From: Ascidiaceihabitans sp034111945 | GTDB lineage: Bacteria > Pseudomonadota > Alphaproteobacteria > Rhodobacterales > Rhodobacteraceae | Length of the DNA: 64,000 bases | Reading direction: 5' to 3' | Assembly: GCA_047626725.1 (NCBI GenBank) | Contig: JBLHSG010000004.1 | Coordinates: forward strand, 62,001 to 126,000 | Part shown: piece after piece, positions 16,303-24,695 of the stretch | Layout of the letters: each line of letters begins with the position of its first letter | How positions within the stretch are numbered: position 1 is the first letter of the stretch | The notes under the pieces: model-generated | What the model saw: the letters and a program-made list of their open reading frames with translations, nothing else | Database searches by the model: none | Told to the model about the DNA's origin: nothing | Program-made: the position numbers and the translations under genes

Positions 16303-17460
16303 ATGGCAAAACGTGACTATTACGATGTGCTTGGCATCTCAAAAGGTGCCTCTGCCGACGAGATCAAAAAAGGCTACCGCACCAAAGCCAAAGAACTGCA
16401 CCCCGATCGCAATTCAGACAATCCGAAGGCCGAAGAGCAATTCAAAGAAGCCAACGAAGCACACGAAATCCTAAAAGACGCTGAGAAAAAAGCAGCTTAT
16501 GATCGCTATGGTCATGCCGCGTTCGAAGGCGGAATGGGCGGCGGCGGCGGACGTGGCCAACAGGGTGGCGGCTTTGGCGGCGGCGGCCAGGGCGATTTTG
16601 GCAGCGCTTTTTCCGACATTTTCGACGACCTGTTTGGTGATTTTGCAGGCGGTCAACGTGGTGGCGGACGTGCAGCGCGCGGATCAGACCTGCGCTATAA
16701 CTTGCGCGTCTCACTAGAGGACGCGTTTAGCGGTCTGCAAAAACAAATCAACGTGCCAACATCTGTGGCCTGCGACCCCTGCAAAGGGTCCGGCGCCGAA
16801 GGTGGGGCCGAACCATCGACCTGCCCAACCTGCTCCGGCATGGGAAAAGTACGCGCGCAACAAGGGTTCTTTACCGTTGAACGCACGTGCCCAACCTGTT
16901 CCGGCCTAGGCCAAATCATCAACAACCCCTGCAAATCTTGTGGTGGTGCCGGTCGCGTAGAAAAAGAACGCGCTTTGTCCGTCAACATCCCCGCAGGTGT
17001 CGAAACTGGCACACGTATCCGGCTGGCTGGCGAAGGCGAAGCAGGCATGCGCGGTGGGCCCGCGGGTGATTTGTACATCTTTATCGAGGTGTCCGATCAT
17101 GAATTGTTCGAACGCGATGGCGTTAACTTGTTCTGCCGTGTTCCCGTTTCAATGAGCACTGCGGCCCTTGGTGGCAGCATCGAAGTACCAACAATTGACG
17201 GCGGTCGTGGGCGCGTTCAAATCCCGTCAGGCAGCCAATCAGGCCGCCAAATGCGCCTACGCAGCAAAGGCATGCCTGCCCTACGCGGCGGCGCATCGGG
17301 CGACATGTTCATCGAACTGGCCGTCGAAACGCCCGTAAACTTGACGAGCAGACAAAAAGAACTGCTCAAGGAATTTGACGAGCTATCCTCGGAAAACAAT
17401 CCTGAAAGCAGCAGCTTTTTCTCTTCGGTCAAATCCTTTTGGGATTCGATGAAAGGCTAG
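16303..17460 (+). CDS. dnaJ: Chaperone protein DnaJ (Hsp40)
   Basis: Co-chaperone that delivers substrates to DnaK and stimulates its ATPase. The 385-residue type I protein has the J domain with the HPD tripeptide (ELHPDRN, near residue 35), a Gly/Phe-rich linker (about 75-110), four CxxCxGxG zinc-binding repeats (CDPCKGSGA, CPTCSGMG, CPTCSGLG, CKSCGGAG), and the C-terminal substrate domains. The start MAKRDYYDVLG at 16303 has AAGGAATCC upstream; an upstream in-frame ATG is not preferred. radC begins 44 bases after its stop. Confidence 0.97.
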   Translation: MAKRDYYDVLGISKGASADEIKKGYRTKAKELHPDRNSDNPKAEEQFKEANEAHEILKDAEKKAAYDRYGHAAFEGGMGGGGGRGQQGGGFGGGGQGDFGSAFSDIFDDLFGDFAGGQRGGGRAARGSDLRYNLRVSLEDAFSGLQKQINVPTSVACDPCKGSGAEGGAEPSTCPTCSGMGKVRAQQGFFTVERTCPTCSGLGQIINNPCKSCGGAGRVEKERALSVNIPAGVETGTRIRLAGEGEAGMRGGPAGDLYIFIEVSDHELFERDGVNLFCRVPVSMSTAALGGSIEVPTIDGGRGRVQIPSGSQSGRQMRLRSKGMPALRGGASGDMFIELAVETPVNLTSRQKELLKEFDELSSENNPESSSFFSSVKSFWDSMKG

Positions 17461-17504
17461 CCACCTTTAACCTTTTGATAACTGCGATTTGCGAGGCTGT
17501 GTTT

Positions 17505-18275
17505 ATGACACAGCCTCCAAACATACCCCACGCATTTGCCGAAATGGGTAGCCTGTTCGATATGGACGAGGCGCAAACCGTGCCTTTGCCCGGCGGTAAA
17601 TTACCATCCTATATCGCAGACCACCGCGCACGATTGCGCGCCCGTTTCACCGCTGGTGGGGCGACCGCATTACCCGATTATGAACTGCTAGAATTGGTCT
17701 TGTTCCGGGCAATACCCAGACGCGACGTCAAACCGCTCGCCCATATGTTGATGGGCACGTTCGGTGACTTTAACCGCGTTATCACAGCCCCAATTGAACG
17801 GTTAAAAGAGATAAAAGGCGTCGGCGATGCTGTTGTAACAGAGTTGAAGATCGTAGAGGCAGCGGCCCACCGAATGGCCCGCGCCAAAGTGATGCACAGG
17901 CATATTTTAACCAGCTGGGACGCTTTGATTGACTACTGCCACACAACCATGGCCCATCGCGAAACAGAGCAGTTTCGCGTGCTGTACTTAGATCGCAAGA
18001 ACACGCTGATCGCTGACGAAGAACAGGCCAAAGGCACTGTGGATCATGTGCCAGTTTACCCTCGTGAAGTTGCCAAGCGCGCCTTGGAATTGAACGCTAG
18101 CGCCATTATTTTGGTGCACAATCATCCATCCGGTGACCCAACGCCGTCACAACAGGATATTGATATGACGAACCAAATTCTTGCCGCCTGTCAGGCGCTG
18201 AACCTGACCCTTCATGATCATCTGATTATCGGTAAATCACGCGATCTTAGTTTTCGAGCAGACGGGTACCTTTAG
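17505..18275 (+). CDS. radC: DNA repair protein RadC family (JAB/MPN+ domain)
   Basis: The N-terminal part is a helix-hairpin-helix region (IERLKEIKGVGDAVVTELKIVEA); the C-terminal part is a JAB1/MPN-type metalloprotease domain with the HxHx8-10D signature in LVHNHPSGDPTPSQQD. The biochemical role of RadC is still debated; the original link to recombination repair in E. coli was withdrawn. Length 256 residues from the ATG at 17505, which has GAGG eight bases upstream. It follows dnaJ and may share its transcripts. Its stop interlocks with the convergent OmpA-fusion gene (TTAG). Confidence 0.88.
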   Translation: MTQPPNIPHAFAEMGSLFDMDEAQTVPLPGGKLPSYIADHRARLRARFTAGGATALPDYELLELVLFRAIPRRDVKPLAHMLMGTFGDFNRVITAPIERLKEIKGVGDAVVTELKIVEAAAHRMARAKVMHRHILTSWDALIDYCHTTMAHRETEQFRVLYLDRKNTLIADEEQAKGTVDHVPVYPREVAKRALELNASAIILVHNHPSGDPTPSQQDIDMTNQILAACQALNLTLHDHLIIGKSRDLSFRADGYL

Positions 18276-19831
18276 CGTACCCAAACCTCGACGCGGCGAT
18301 TGGCTTGGCGACCCCATTCACTGTCGTCACAGGCCATTGGCAATGCCTCTCCGAACGCATCGACACCCAGCGCCAAGCGATCCAAATTTGCAGTTTCAGC
18401 GGCTAAAATGACGGCGCGCTGCACCGCTTCGGCGCGGCGCAAAGCGATGTCGCGATTTGCCTTGGCCGCACCTTCACCGTCACTAAACCCAACAAACAAC
18501 ATTTGGCGCGCATCATATTTGCCGATCTCTAGCGCGCGCGCCAATTGCTGAACATTAGATCGCGATTGCGCATCCAGCCGGATTGAACCCGCCTCAAAGC
18601 GGAAAGACGTCGTCAAGCGCGCCATACCCGTCAACGTACGGGTCATTCGCTGCAGCTCTTCCAACGTGATTTCAGGTCCTGCCGTGGTGATCGCATTGGC
18701 GAAACGATTTCCCTGTTCAGCGATCTGAACTTCTTCTGGTGCTTGATCGACAAAGCCTGCGCGCCGGATCAAAATTTGCGCCGATGGCCCACGCGTATAC
18801 GCCAGAAAATCCCGACCAACTTTGGGCAAACGTCGCGCCGGAAGATAAAGGAACATCGGTGCGGTCAGCGGGTAATCTTCGGTTTTGATCGTGCGTCGCG
18901 CCGCCGACAACGAGAAACCGCAACTGCCCTTTAATGTCAGAACGTGGGCGTTTCCGGTTTCTGCGTAGCTGGCGATGCCAATGGCAAATGGGTGCTTGGA
19001 TACGGTCAAGGCAAGGTCTGCGCCACGCGCATGGCGAAACACCCGATCAGACATCGCCATGTTTGCGGGTTTCAAAACCTGATCATCAACGGCCTGCGCG
19101 AGCCCCGTATCTGCGCTTAGCATGTGCAAATCAATCGGCGCGTCAGGTCCGCCCAAATCAACCCAATTTGTAATGCGACCTGCGAACACTTCGGCAAGGT
19201 TCACAGGTGAAATGGAGCGGACCGGATTGGACGCAGCCACAATCGGCACCACCGCATCCAGTGCCAAAACACGACTGCGATTGGCTTTGGTCATGTCGCC
19301 CATGCCCGCCTCGCGCGCGCGTTGCCGTTCACCCGACCGGATTTCTCGCAAAGCCATCACGATGTCCGCCTCGTTTGCCAATAAATCAGCAAACCCTTCG
19401 TCTGTGTTGGTGACACGAAAGTTAAATTTTGCCGCCAGTTTATCCGTTTTTTCGTTGAACAGACTGTAAACAAAACGCGTTGGTCCTGTGGTTTTACGTT
19501 CTGTTCGAAATCCGTGGCGCAGCGCGAAACCTTCGATTAGCGCAGGCATCAAAACGGACCCCATCGTCGCGGAACCCGAAACCGCCAGCTCTGCTACAAA
19601 ATCCTGAAGGTTGGGGCACGCAGGCCCATCACAAATCACACCTGACCCGTCGACGGTTAGTTCACCATAGACAGTTGTCAGCCGATAAAATTCGCCATCA
19701 AACCCCAAAAGGGTGCCGCTAAGTTCAACCTGACCATCAGGCGACGTTAGCGTCACGTCTTGGGCTTGGGCAAATCCCGACAGCGTAAAAAGAAAAAGAG
19801 CGACGTAGGCCGCCGCTCGTTTCAAGGTCAT
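18272..19831 (-). CDS. PstS-like phosphate-binding domain fused to an OmpA peptidoglycan-binding domain
   Basis: Exported protein of 519 residues. A signal peptide (1-23, ending GFAQAQ) is followed by a short beta-rich domain with a Cys pair (GVICDGPACPNL), then a PstS-like periplasmic binding domain starting at SGSATMGSVLMPALIEGF, and a C-terminal OmpA/MotB domain (from about residue 395: FEAGSIRLDAQSRSNVQQL, GFSDGEGAAKANRDIALRRA, and the end WGRQANRRVEVWVR). The OmpA part should bind peptidoglycan, and the other part may bind phosphate or another anion. No pst transporter genes are adjacent. AGGATCGGTC precedes the ATG. Role unknown: scavenging, sensing or storage on the cell wall are all possible. 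Confidence 0.8.
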   Translation of the reverse strand: MTLKRAAAYVALFLFTLSGFAQAQDVTLTSPDGQVELSGTLLGFDGEFYRLTTVYGELTVDGSGVICDGPACPNLQDFVAELAVSGSATMGSVLMPALIEGFALRHGFRTERKTTGPTRFVYSLFNEKTDKLAAKFNFRVTNTDEGFADLLANEADIVMALREIRSGERQRAREAGMGDMTKANRSRVLALDAVVPIVAASNPVRSISPVNLAEVFAGRITNWVDLGGPDAPIDLHMLSADTGLAQAVDDQVLKPANMAMSDRVFRHARGADLALTVSKHPFAIGIASYAETGNAHVLTLKGSCGFSLSAARRTIKTEDYPLTAPMFLYLPARRLPKVGRDFLAYTRGPSAQILIRRAGFVDQAPEEVQIAEQGNRFANAITTAGPEITLEELQRMTRTLTGMARLTTSFRFEAGSIRLDAQSRSNVQQLARALEIGKYDARQMLFVGFSDGEGAAKANRDIALRRAEAVQRAVILAAETANLDRLALGVDAFGEALPMACDDSEWGRQANRRVEVWVR

Positions 19832-19850
19832 GACCGATCCTATCGCAGCT

Positions 19851-20849
19851 TTAGTTGCTGGCGACTTTCAGGTCTTGGACAAGATTATTCAACACCAGAA
19901 AGCTACCTTTTGCGTCACATTCCGGTACGGCAAGGGTCAAATCTTGGGTTTTGACCTTTCCGCTTTGTAATTCTAGCGATTGTGCTTCGATTTCGAGGCC
20001 ACAATTCATCAAGGTCACTTCTGCTTCGACGCTCAAATCGATGGTCCCGTCTTGGGCACCCATTCCGGTTGGAAAGGTGTAAATCTCTGCCATAAACGGC
20101 GACAATACAGATGCACTGCCCAACCGAACCAAGAAACCTTTGGCAGAATCAACTGCAGATACGTCGCGCATTTCGCCTGCCCAGACGTGACCATCTTGAC
20201 CGTAATTTGCGCCAAATTCGCGAGCGTGCATTTCAAATCCTGCGTCGCCCTTCCATTGGATCGCAGTGCGGTCGTATTGGCCAAGGTCCGGAACCTGAAC
20301 TTGTGCAACTGCGCCTTCGCCATTCGGGAACGCAAAGATCACAACTGCGTCTTCGGCCATGGCGGGTACGGAGACCTTTAGACTACCATCACGCGCAGTC
20401 GATTGCGTGAACATCATACCGTTGTGATGCACCGTGACGTTTTCATTTGGCATGCAAGGCGCGGTCAAACTGACGTCGATCATCGCCCCTTTGGACGCGA
20501 TCGCCATCGCGGAAATGTCGCATGATGCAGCCGGAACTGACGTATCCAATTCCGGTGCCGCCAATCCATTAACCGGCGCAGAGGCAAGCTGAACACCCGC
20601 CTCAGGGGTCACAATCACATCCATAGGCGTGGTTTGCGCGGACGTCAGCGTAATGTCCTGCACCTCTAGAAACGCGCCTGCAGAATTGGCCGCGACAATC
20701 GACGACGCGATTTCGGTTGGTGTATTTTCTTGTGCAACATCACTGTAACGCTGCTTGGCGGTATCACCGCTTTGCATAATAAAACCAATGCCGACAGCAC
20801 ACGTAAGTGTACCAGCCGCAGTTAACACTTCTCTGGTCTTTAACATCAT
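19851..20849 (-). CDS. Conserved exported protein of unknown function next to secA
   Basis: Function not recognised. The N-terminus has one hydrophobic segment (about residues 7-26, VLTAAGTLTCAVGIGFIMQ), a signal peptide or anchor, and the other 300 residues are extracellular in character: low in Lys, with scattered Cys at CDISAM, APCMPN, NCGLE and PECDAK that could form disulfides. The pattern suggests two beta-sandwich domains. Such a gene commonly lies downstream of secA in Rhodobacteraceae and is sometimes labelled translocase only because of its neighbour. Its AAGGA ribosome site lies inside a predicted hairpin (20856-20880). Confidence 0.6.
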   Translation of the reverse strand: MMLKTREVLTAAGTLTCAVGIGFIMQSGDTAKQRYSDVAQENTPTEIASSIVAANSAGAFLEVQDITLTSAQTTPMDVIVTPEAGVQLASAPVNGLAAPELDTSVPAASCDISAMAIASKGAMIDVSLTAPCMPNENVTVHHNGMMFTQSTARDGSLKVSVPAMAEDAVVIFAFPNGEGAVAQVQVPDLGQYDRTAIQWKGDAGFEMHAREFGANYGQDGHVWAGEMRDVSAVDSAKGFLVRLGSASVLSPFMAEIYTFPTGMGAQDGTIDLSVEAEVTLMNCGLEIEAQSLELQSGKVKTQDLTLAVPECDAKGSFLVLNNLVQDLKVASN

Positions 20850-20855
20850 CCTGTT

Positions 20856-20880
20856 CCTTCTGGCGGAATAGCTCAGAAGG
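20856..20880 (-). promoter_or_regulatory. Hairpin covering the ribosome-binding site of the exported protein gene
   Basis: On the minus strand CCTTCTG (20880-20874) pairs with CAGAAGG (20862-20856) around an 11-base loop. The right arm contains the AAGG of the ribosome site for the ATG at 20849. It could restrain translation; only sequence supports this. Confidence 0.4.
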
Positions 20881-20925
20881 TTTTTGGCAGGGAAAAGGGG
20901 CCGAGTTGTGACCGCTTGAGGGACT

Positions 20926-20960
20926 CATTGCGGCAAGACTTTGACAACCTTGCCGCAATG
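20926..20960. repeat. Perfect 12-bp inverted repeat after secA
   Basis: CATTGCGGCAAG (20926-20937) and CTTGCCGCAATG (20949-20960) are perfectly complementary around an 11-base loop, seven bases past the secA stop. There is no U run on either strand, so it is either a Rho-associated 3' hairpin or an RNA-stabilising structure. Confidence 0.6.
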
Positions 20961-20966
20961 AATGTG

Positions 20967-23663
20967 TTAGGCGACGCGCCCGTGGCAGTGTTTGAATTTT
21001 TCGCCAGACCCGCAAGGACACGGATTGTTGCGGCCAGGATTACCCCACGTGGAGGAATCATTTTCGACAAATCCGGCTGCCAATGCTTCGGCTGTTGGGG
21101 CCGGTGTCGCTGGTGCTGCTTCTACTTCGCGTGCGGCTTGTTCAATCGCCATTTGCTCGGCCATGGTTTGCTGTTCTTCTGCGGTCATTGGGCGGATTTG
21201 ACCCAATTTCTTTGTCACATCTTCGCGCAGGGAATCGAGCATGGTTTCAAACAAGTGGAACGATTCATTTTTGTATTCGTTCAATGGATCACGCTGTGCG
21301 TAACCACGGAAACCAACCACAGATCGCAAGTGTTCAAGCGTCAAAAGATGCTCGCGCCATTTGCCGTCGATCGATTGCAGCAACAACTGCTTTTCGATGA
21401 TCCGCATGTTTTCGGCACCAAAGGATTCGGTTTTGGCCGCCATCATTTCATCCGTCGCCGCCATCAGACGTTCGCGAACTTGCTCGTCATCGACGCCTTC
21501 TTCTTCGCACCATTCCATAACCGGCGCGTCGATGCCCAGCTGTTCAATCACCGCGGCATACAGCCCTTCGGTGTTCCATTGATCAGCATAAGATCCGGCA
21601 GGCATGTAGGTGTCGACAAGCTCGTCAATCACCTCGGACCGCATGTCGTTCGTGACGTCAGACAGGTCTTCGGATTCCATGATTTCGCGACGCTGGCCAA
21701 AGATAACTTTGCGCTGGTCGTTCATCACGTCATCGAATTTTAGCAGCTGTTTGCGGATGTCAAAGTTACGGCCTTCGACCTTGGCTTGCGCCCGTTCCAG
21801 CGATTTGTTGACCCATGGGTGAACGATCGCTTCGCCTTCTTCGAGGCCAAGGGTCGTCAGGACTTTTTCCAAACGCTCGGAGCCAAAAATGCGCATCAGA
21901 TCGTCTTCGAGGCTAAGGTAGAACGACGTGCGACCCGGATCACCCTGACGGCCAGCACGGCCACGCAACTGGTTATCGATGCGACGGCTTTCGTGACGTT
22001 CAGAGGCCAGAACAAACAGGCCACCGGCACCCTTAACGTTTTTCTTTTCTTCCGATGTTTCGGCTTCGATACGCGTGCGGATTTCTTCGGGGTCCGCCTC
22101 AGGATCGGCAGTGATCGCTTGCAGCACTTTCATTTCGGCGTTGCCGCCCAGCTGAATATCCGTGCCACGACCGGCCATGTTTGTCGCGATAGTGACCGCG
22201 CCCAGTTTGCCAGCATCTGCGATAATCTGTGCTTCTTGTTCGTGCTGACGCGCATTCAAAACGTTGTGCGTGATGCCTGCGTCAGTCAGCATTTGGCTGA
22301 ACATCTCAGATTTTTCGATAGACGTGGTGCCGACCAAAACAGGCTGATTTTTTTTGTGGGCCTCTTTGATTTCGCCAATCATCGCTTCGTATTTTTCACG
22401 ACCTGTGCGGAACACTTGATCGTCTTCATCCACGCGCGAGATATCGCGGTTTGTCGGGACTTCGATCACGCCCAGCCCATAGATTTCGCTAAATTCTGAT
22501 GCTTCGGTCGATGCTGTACCGGTCATACCCGCCAGTTTCGAATACAGGCGGAAATAGTTCTGGTAGGTCACAGAGGCTAGCGTCGTGTTTTCCGGCATGA
22601 TTTTCACGCCTTCTTTGGCTTCGATCGCTTGGTGCAAACCGTCACCCAAACGACGACCAGACATCATGCGTCCAGTGAATTCATCGATCAACATAACTTC
22701 GCCGTCACGCACGATGTAATCTTTGTCTTTGGTAAACAGTTTGTGAGCACGCAAACCTTGGTTAACGTGGTGAACGATAGACGTGGATTCAGGATCGTAC
22801 AGGTTCTGCTCTGCTTCAAGCAGACCGCGGATACGCAACTGTTCTTCGAGGAACTCGTTGCCTTCATCCGTGAACGTCACGTTGCGGGTTTTCTCGTCTA
22901 ATTCGAAATGTTCATCTTCAACAAACGGGATCAAAGCATCGATCGCCGTGTACATTTCTGAACGATCTTCGGCAGGGCCAGAGATAACCAAAGGTGTGCG
23001 CGCTTCATCGATCAGGATCGAGTCGACTTCGTCCACGATGGCAAAGTTGTGTTTCTTTTGGAAAATCTGGGACAGCTCGGCCTTCATGTTGTCGCGCAGA
23101 TAATCAAAGCCCAATTCGTTGTTTGTCGCGTAGGTAATGTCGCAGGCATAGGCGGCGCGTTTTTCGTCTTCGGGCATATTGGCGACAACAAAACCGGTTG
23201 TCAGACCCAGCGCGCTAAAGACATTGGCCATCCATTGCGCATCACGTTGCACAAGGTATTCGTTAACCGTCACGACGTGAACGCCGTCACCTGTCAGGGC
23301 ATTCAGGTAGGCAGGAAAGGTCGCGACAAGTGTCTTGCCTTCGCCTGTTTTCATCTCGGCGACGTTGCCGTTGTGCAGGAAAATCCCGCCCATCAACTGA
23401 ACATCAAAGGCACGCAAACCCAAAGCACGGCGGGCAGCCTCGCGGCAGTTCGCAAACGCTTCGGGCAGCAGGCTGTCTAGGCTTTCGCCCCCGATCGCGC
23501 GTTTACGCAATTCTTCGGTCTTTTCGATCAGACCTTCATCGCTCAATTTCTCGAACTCGGGCTCTAGCGCATTGATCTGTTCGACCTGCGGGCGCACGGC
23601 TTTGACCTTGCGATCATTAGGTGTGCCAAAAATCTTTTTGGCGAGTGTTTTCATACCGAGCAT
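20967..23663 (-). CDS. secA: Protein translocase ATPase SecA
   Basis: Motor that pushes unfolded secretory proteins through SecYEG. Full length (898 residues): Walker A in MKTGEGKTLVA near residue 100, the DEVDSILIDEAR box, preprotein crosslinking and helical-scaffold regions, second nucleotide-binding domain with NMAGRGTDI and GRAGRQGDPG, and a C-terminal zinc-binding SecB-interaction motif CPCGSGEKFKHCHG. The start MLGMKT has GGAG six bases upstream. It is divergent from the parvulin gene, with 186 bases between them. The exported protein downstream is likely in the same transcript. Confidence 0.98.
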   Translation of the reverse strand: MLGMKTLAKKIFGTPNDRKVKAVRPQVEQINALEPEFEKLSDEGLIEKTEELRKRAIGGESLDSLLPEAFANCREAARRALGLRAFDVQLMGGIFLHNGNVAEMKTGEGKTLVATFPAYLNALTGDGVHVVTVNEYLVQRDAQWMANVFSALGLTTGFVVANMPEDEKRAAYACDITYATNNELGFDYLRDNMKAELSQIFQKKHNFAIVDEVDSILIDEARTPLVISGPAEDRSEMYTAIDALIPFVEDEHFELDEKTRNVTFTDEGNEFLEEQLRIRGLLEAEQNLYDPESTSIVHHVNQGLRAHKLFTKDKDYIVRDGEVMLIDEFTGRMMSGRRLGDGLHQAIEAKEGVKIMPENTTLASVTYQNYFRLYSKLAGMTGTASTEASEFSEIYGLGVIEVPTNRDISRVDEDDQVFRTGREKYEAMIGEIKEAHKKNQPVLVGTTSIEKSEMFSQMLTDAGITHNVLNARQHEQEAQIIADAGKLGAVTIATNMAGRGTDIQLGGNAEMKVLQAITADPEADPEEIRTRIEAETSEEKKNVKGAGGLFVLASERHESRRIDNQLRGRAGRQGDPGRTSFYLSLEDDLMRIFGSERLEKVLTTLGLEEGEAIVHPWVNKSLERAQAKVEGRNFDIRKQLLKFDDVMNDQRKVIFGQRREIMESEDLSDVTNDMRSEVIDELVDTYMPAGSYADQWNTEGLYAAVIEQLGIDAPVMEWCEEEGVDDEQVRERLMAATDEMMAAKTESFGAENMRIIEKQLLLQSIDGKWREHLLTLEHLRSVVGFRGYAQRDPLNEYKNESFHLFETMLDSLREDVTKKLGQIRPMTAEEQQTMAEQMAIEQAAREVEAAPATPAPTAEALAAGFVENDSSTWGNPGRNNPCPCGSGEKFKHCHGRVA

Positions 23664-23849
23664 GCGATCTCCAGACGATGGTTAGTTGTGTTTGCCAGCA
23701 AGTGGCCTGTCCGCTCTTGCCCGACCCGCACGCAGCCAATAGATAGTACGTCAATGACGTTCCAAGCGGCGCCCATAGGGCGATGTAAGGGTCGCGTCAA
23801 ACAGTGTCAATGTTACGCCATGCCGTGACCTTATCGATAGGATCAAACG

Positions 23850-24689
23850 ATGCAAAAACCTCTCAGCTTTGTGGCCGCTCTTGGGCTTGCCGTAACTCTT
23901 GCCATGCCCGCCAAAGCGCAGGATGCCAGCACCGTAGTTGCAAAAGTCAACGATACCGAAATCACCATCGGTCACATGATCGTGGCGCGCGCATCCTTGC
24001 CCGAACAGTACCAGCAGTTGCCAGATGAAGTTTTGTTCACCGGTATTCTGGACCAGTTGATTCAACAAACCGCTCTGGCCGATAGCTTTGATGGCGAATT
24101 GCCTTTGCGCGTCAAAGTATCGATCGAAAACGAAACCCGTTCGTTGATCGCCGGTGAACGGCTTGATTCAGCACTTGGGTCCGCAATCACACCTGAAATT
24201 GTGCAAAAAACTTTTGATGAACGGTATGGCGATCAAGAACCTGAAACAGAATTCAACGCCTCGCACATCCTTGTCGAAACCGAAGAAGAAGCTGTCGAAC
24301 TGATTGCAGCACTTGAATCCGGCGATGATTTTGCCGCCCTCGCACGCGAAAAATCCACAGGCCCGTCTGGTCCCGGTGGCGGATCGCTAGGTTGGTTTGG
24401 TAAAGGCGCGATGGTTCCCGCATTTGAAACTGCAGTTTTGGATCTTGAAGTTGGTGCAGTATCCGCCCCGGTCAAAACTCAATTCGGCTGGCACGTCGTA
24501 AAATTGAACGAAACGCGAAAAGCAGGATTGCCAACATTGGACAGTGTGCGCGACGAATTGGTCAGCGAAATCCAGGCAACTGTCGCAACATCCACAGTCG
24601 AAGCCGTGATGGCCAAGGCCACTGTCGACAAACGGAACGTTGAGGCAATTGACCCAGCGATCCTGAAAAACCTCGCATTGATCGAGTAA
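23850..24689 (+). CDS. Periplasmic peptidyl-prolyl cis-trans isomerase, parvulin type
   Basis: Exported foldase of the SurA/PpiD/PrsA group. A signal peptide (1-23, ending PAKAQ) is followed by an N-terminal helical chaperone region and a parvulin domain (about residues 130-225) with ASHILVETEEEA, STGPSGPGGGSLGWFGKGAMVPAFE and APVKTQFGWHVVKL. The 279 residues contain one parvulin domain only, unlike SurA with two. TAGGATCAAACG precedes the ATG. It lies opposite secA, so export and folding genes share a divergent promoter region; argJ follows after six bases. Confidence 0.92.
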   Translation: MQKPLSFVAALGLAVTLAMPAKAQDASTVVAKVNDTEITIGHMIVARASLPEQYQQLPDEVLFTGILDQLIQQTALADSFDGELPLRVKVSIENETRSLIAGERLDSALGSAITPEIVQKTFDERYGDQEPETEFNASHILVETEEEAVELIAALESGDDFAALAREKSTGPSGPGGGSLGWFGKGAMVPAFETAVLDLEVGAVSAPVKTQFGWHVVKLNETRKAGLPTLDSVRDELVSEIQATVATSTVEAVMAKATVDKRNVEAIDPAILKNLALIE

Positions 24690-24695
24690 TCAGCA

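Noticed and set aside
21786..22499. 237-codon frame opposite secA
   Set aside because: Antisense shadow; secA itself is complete with all motifs on the other strand.
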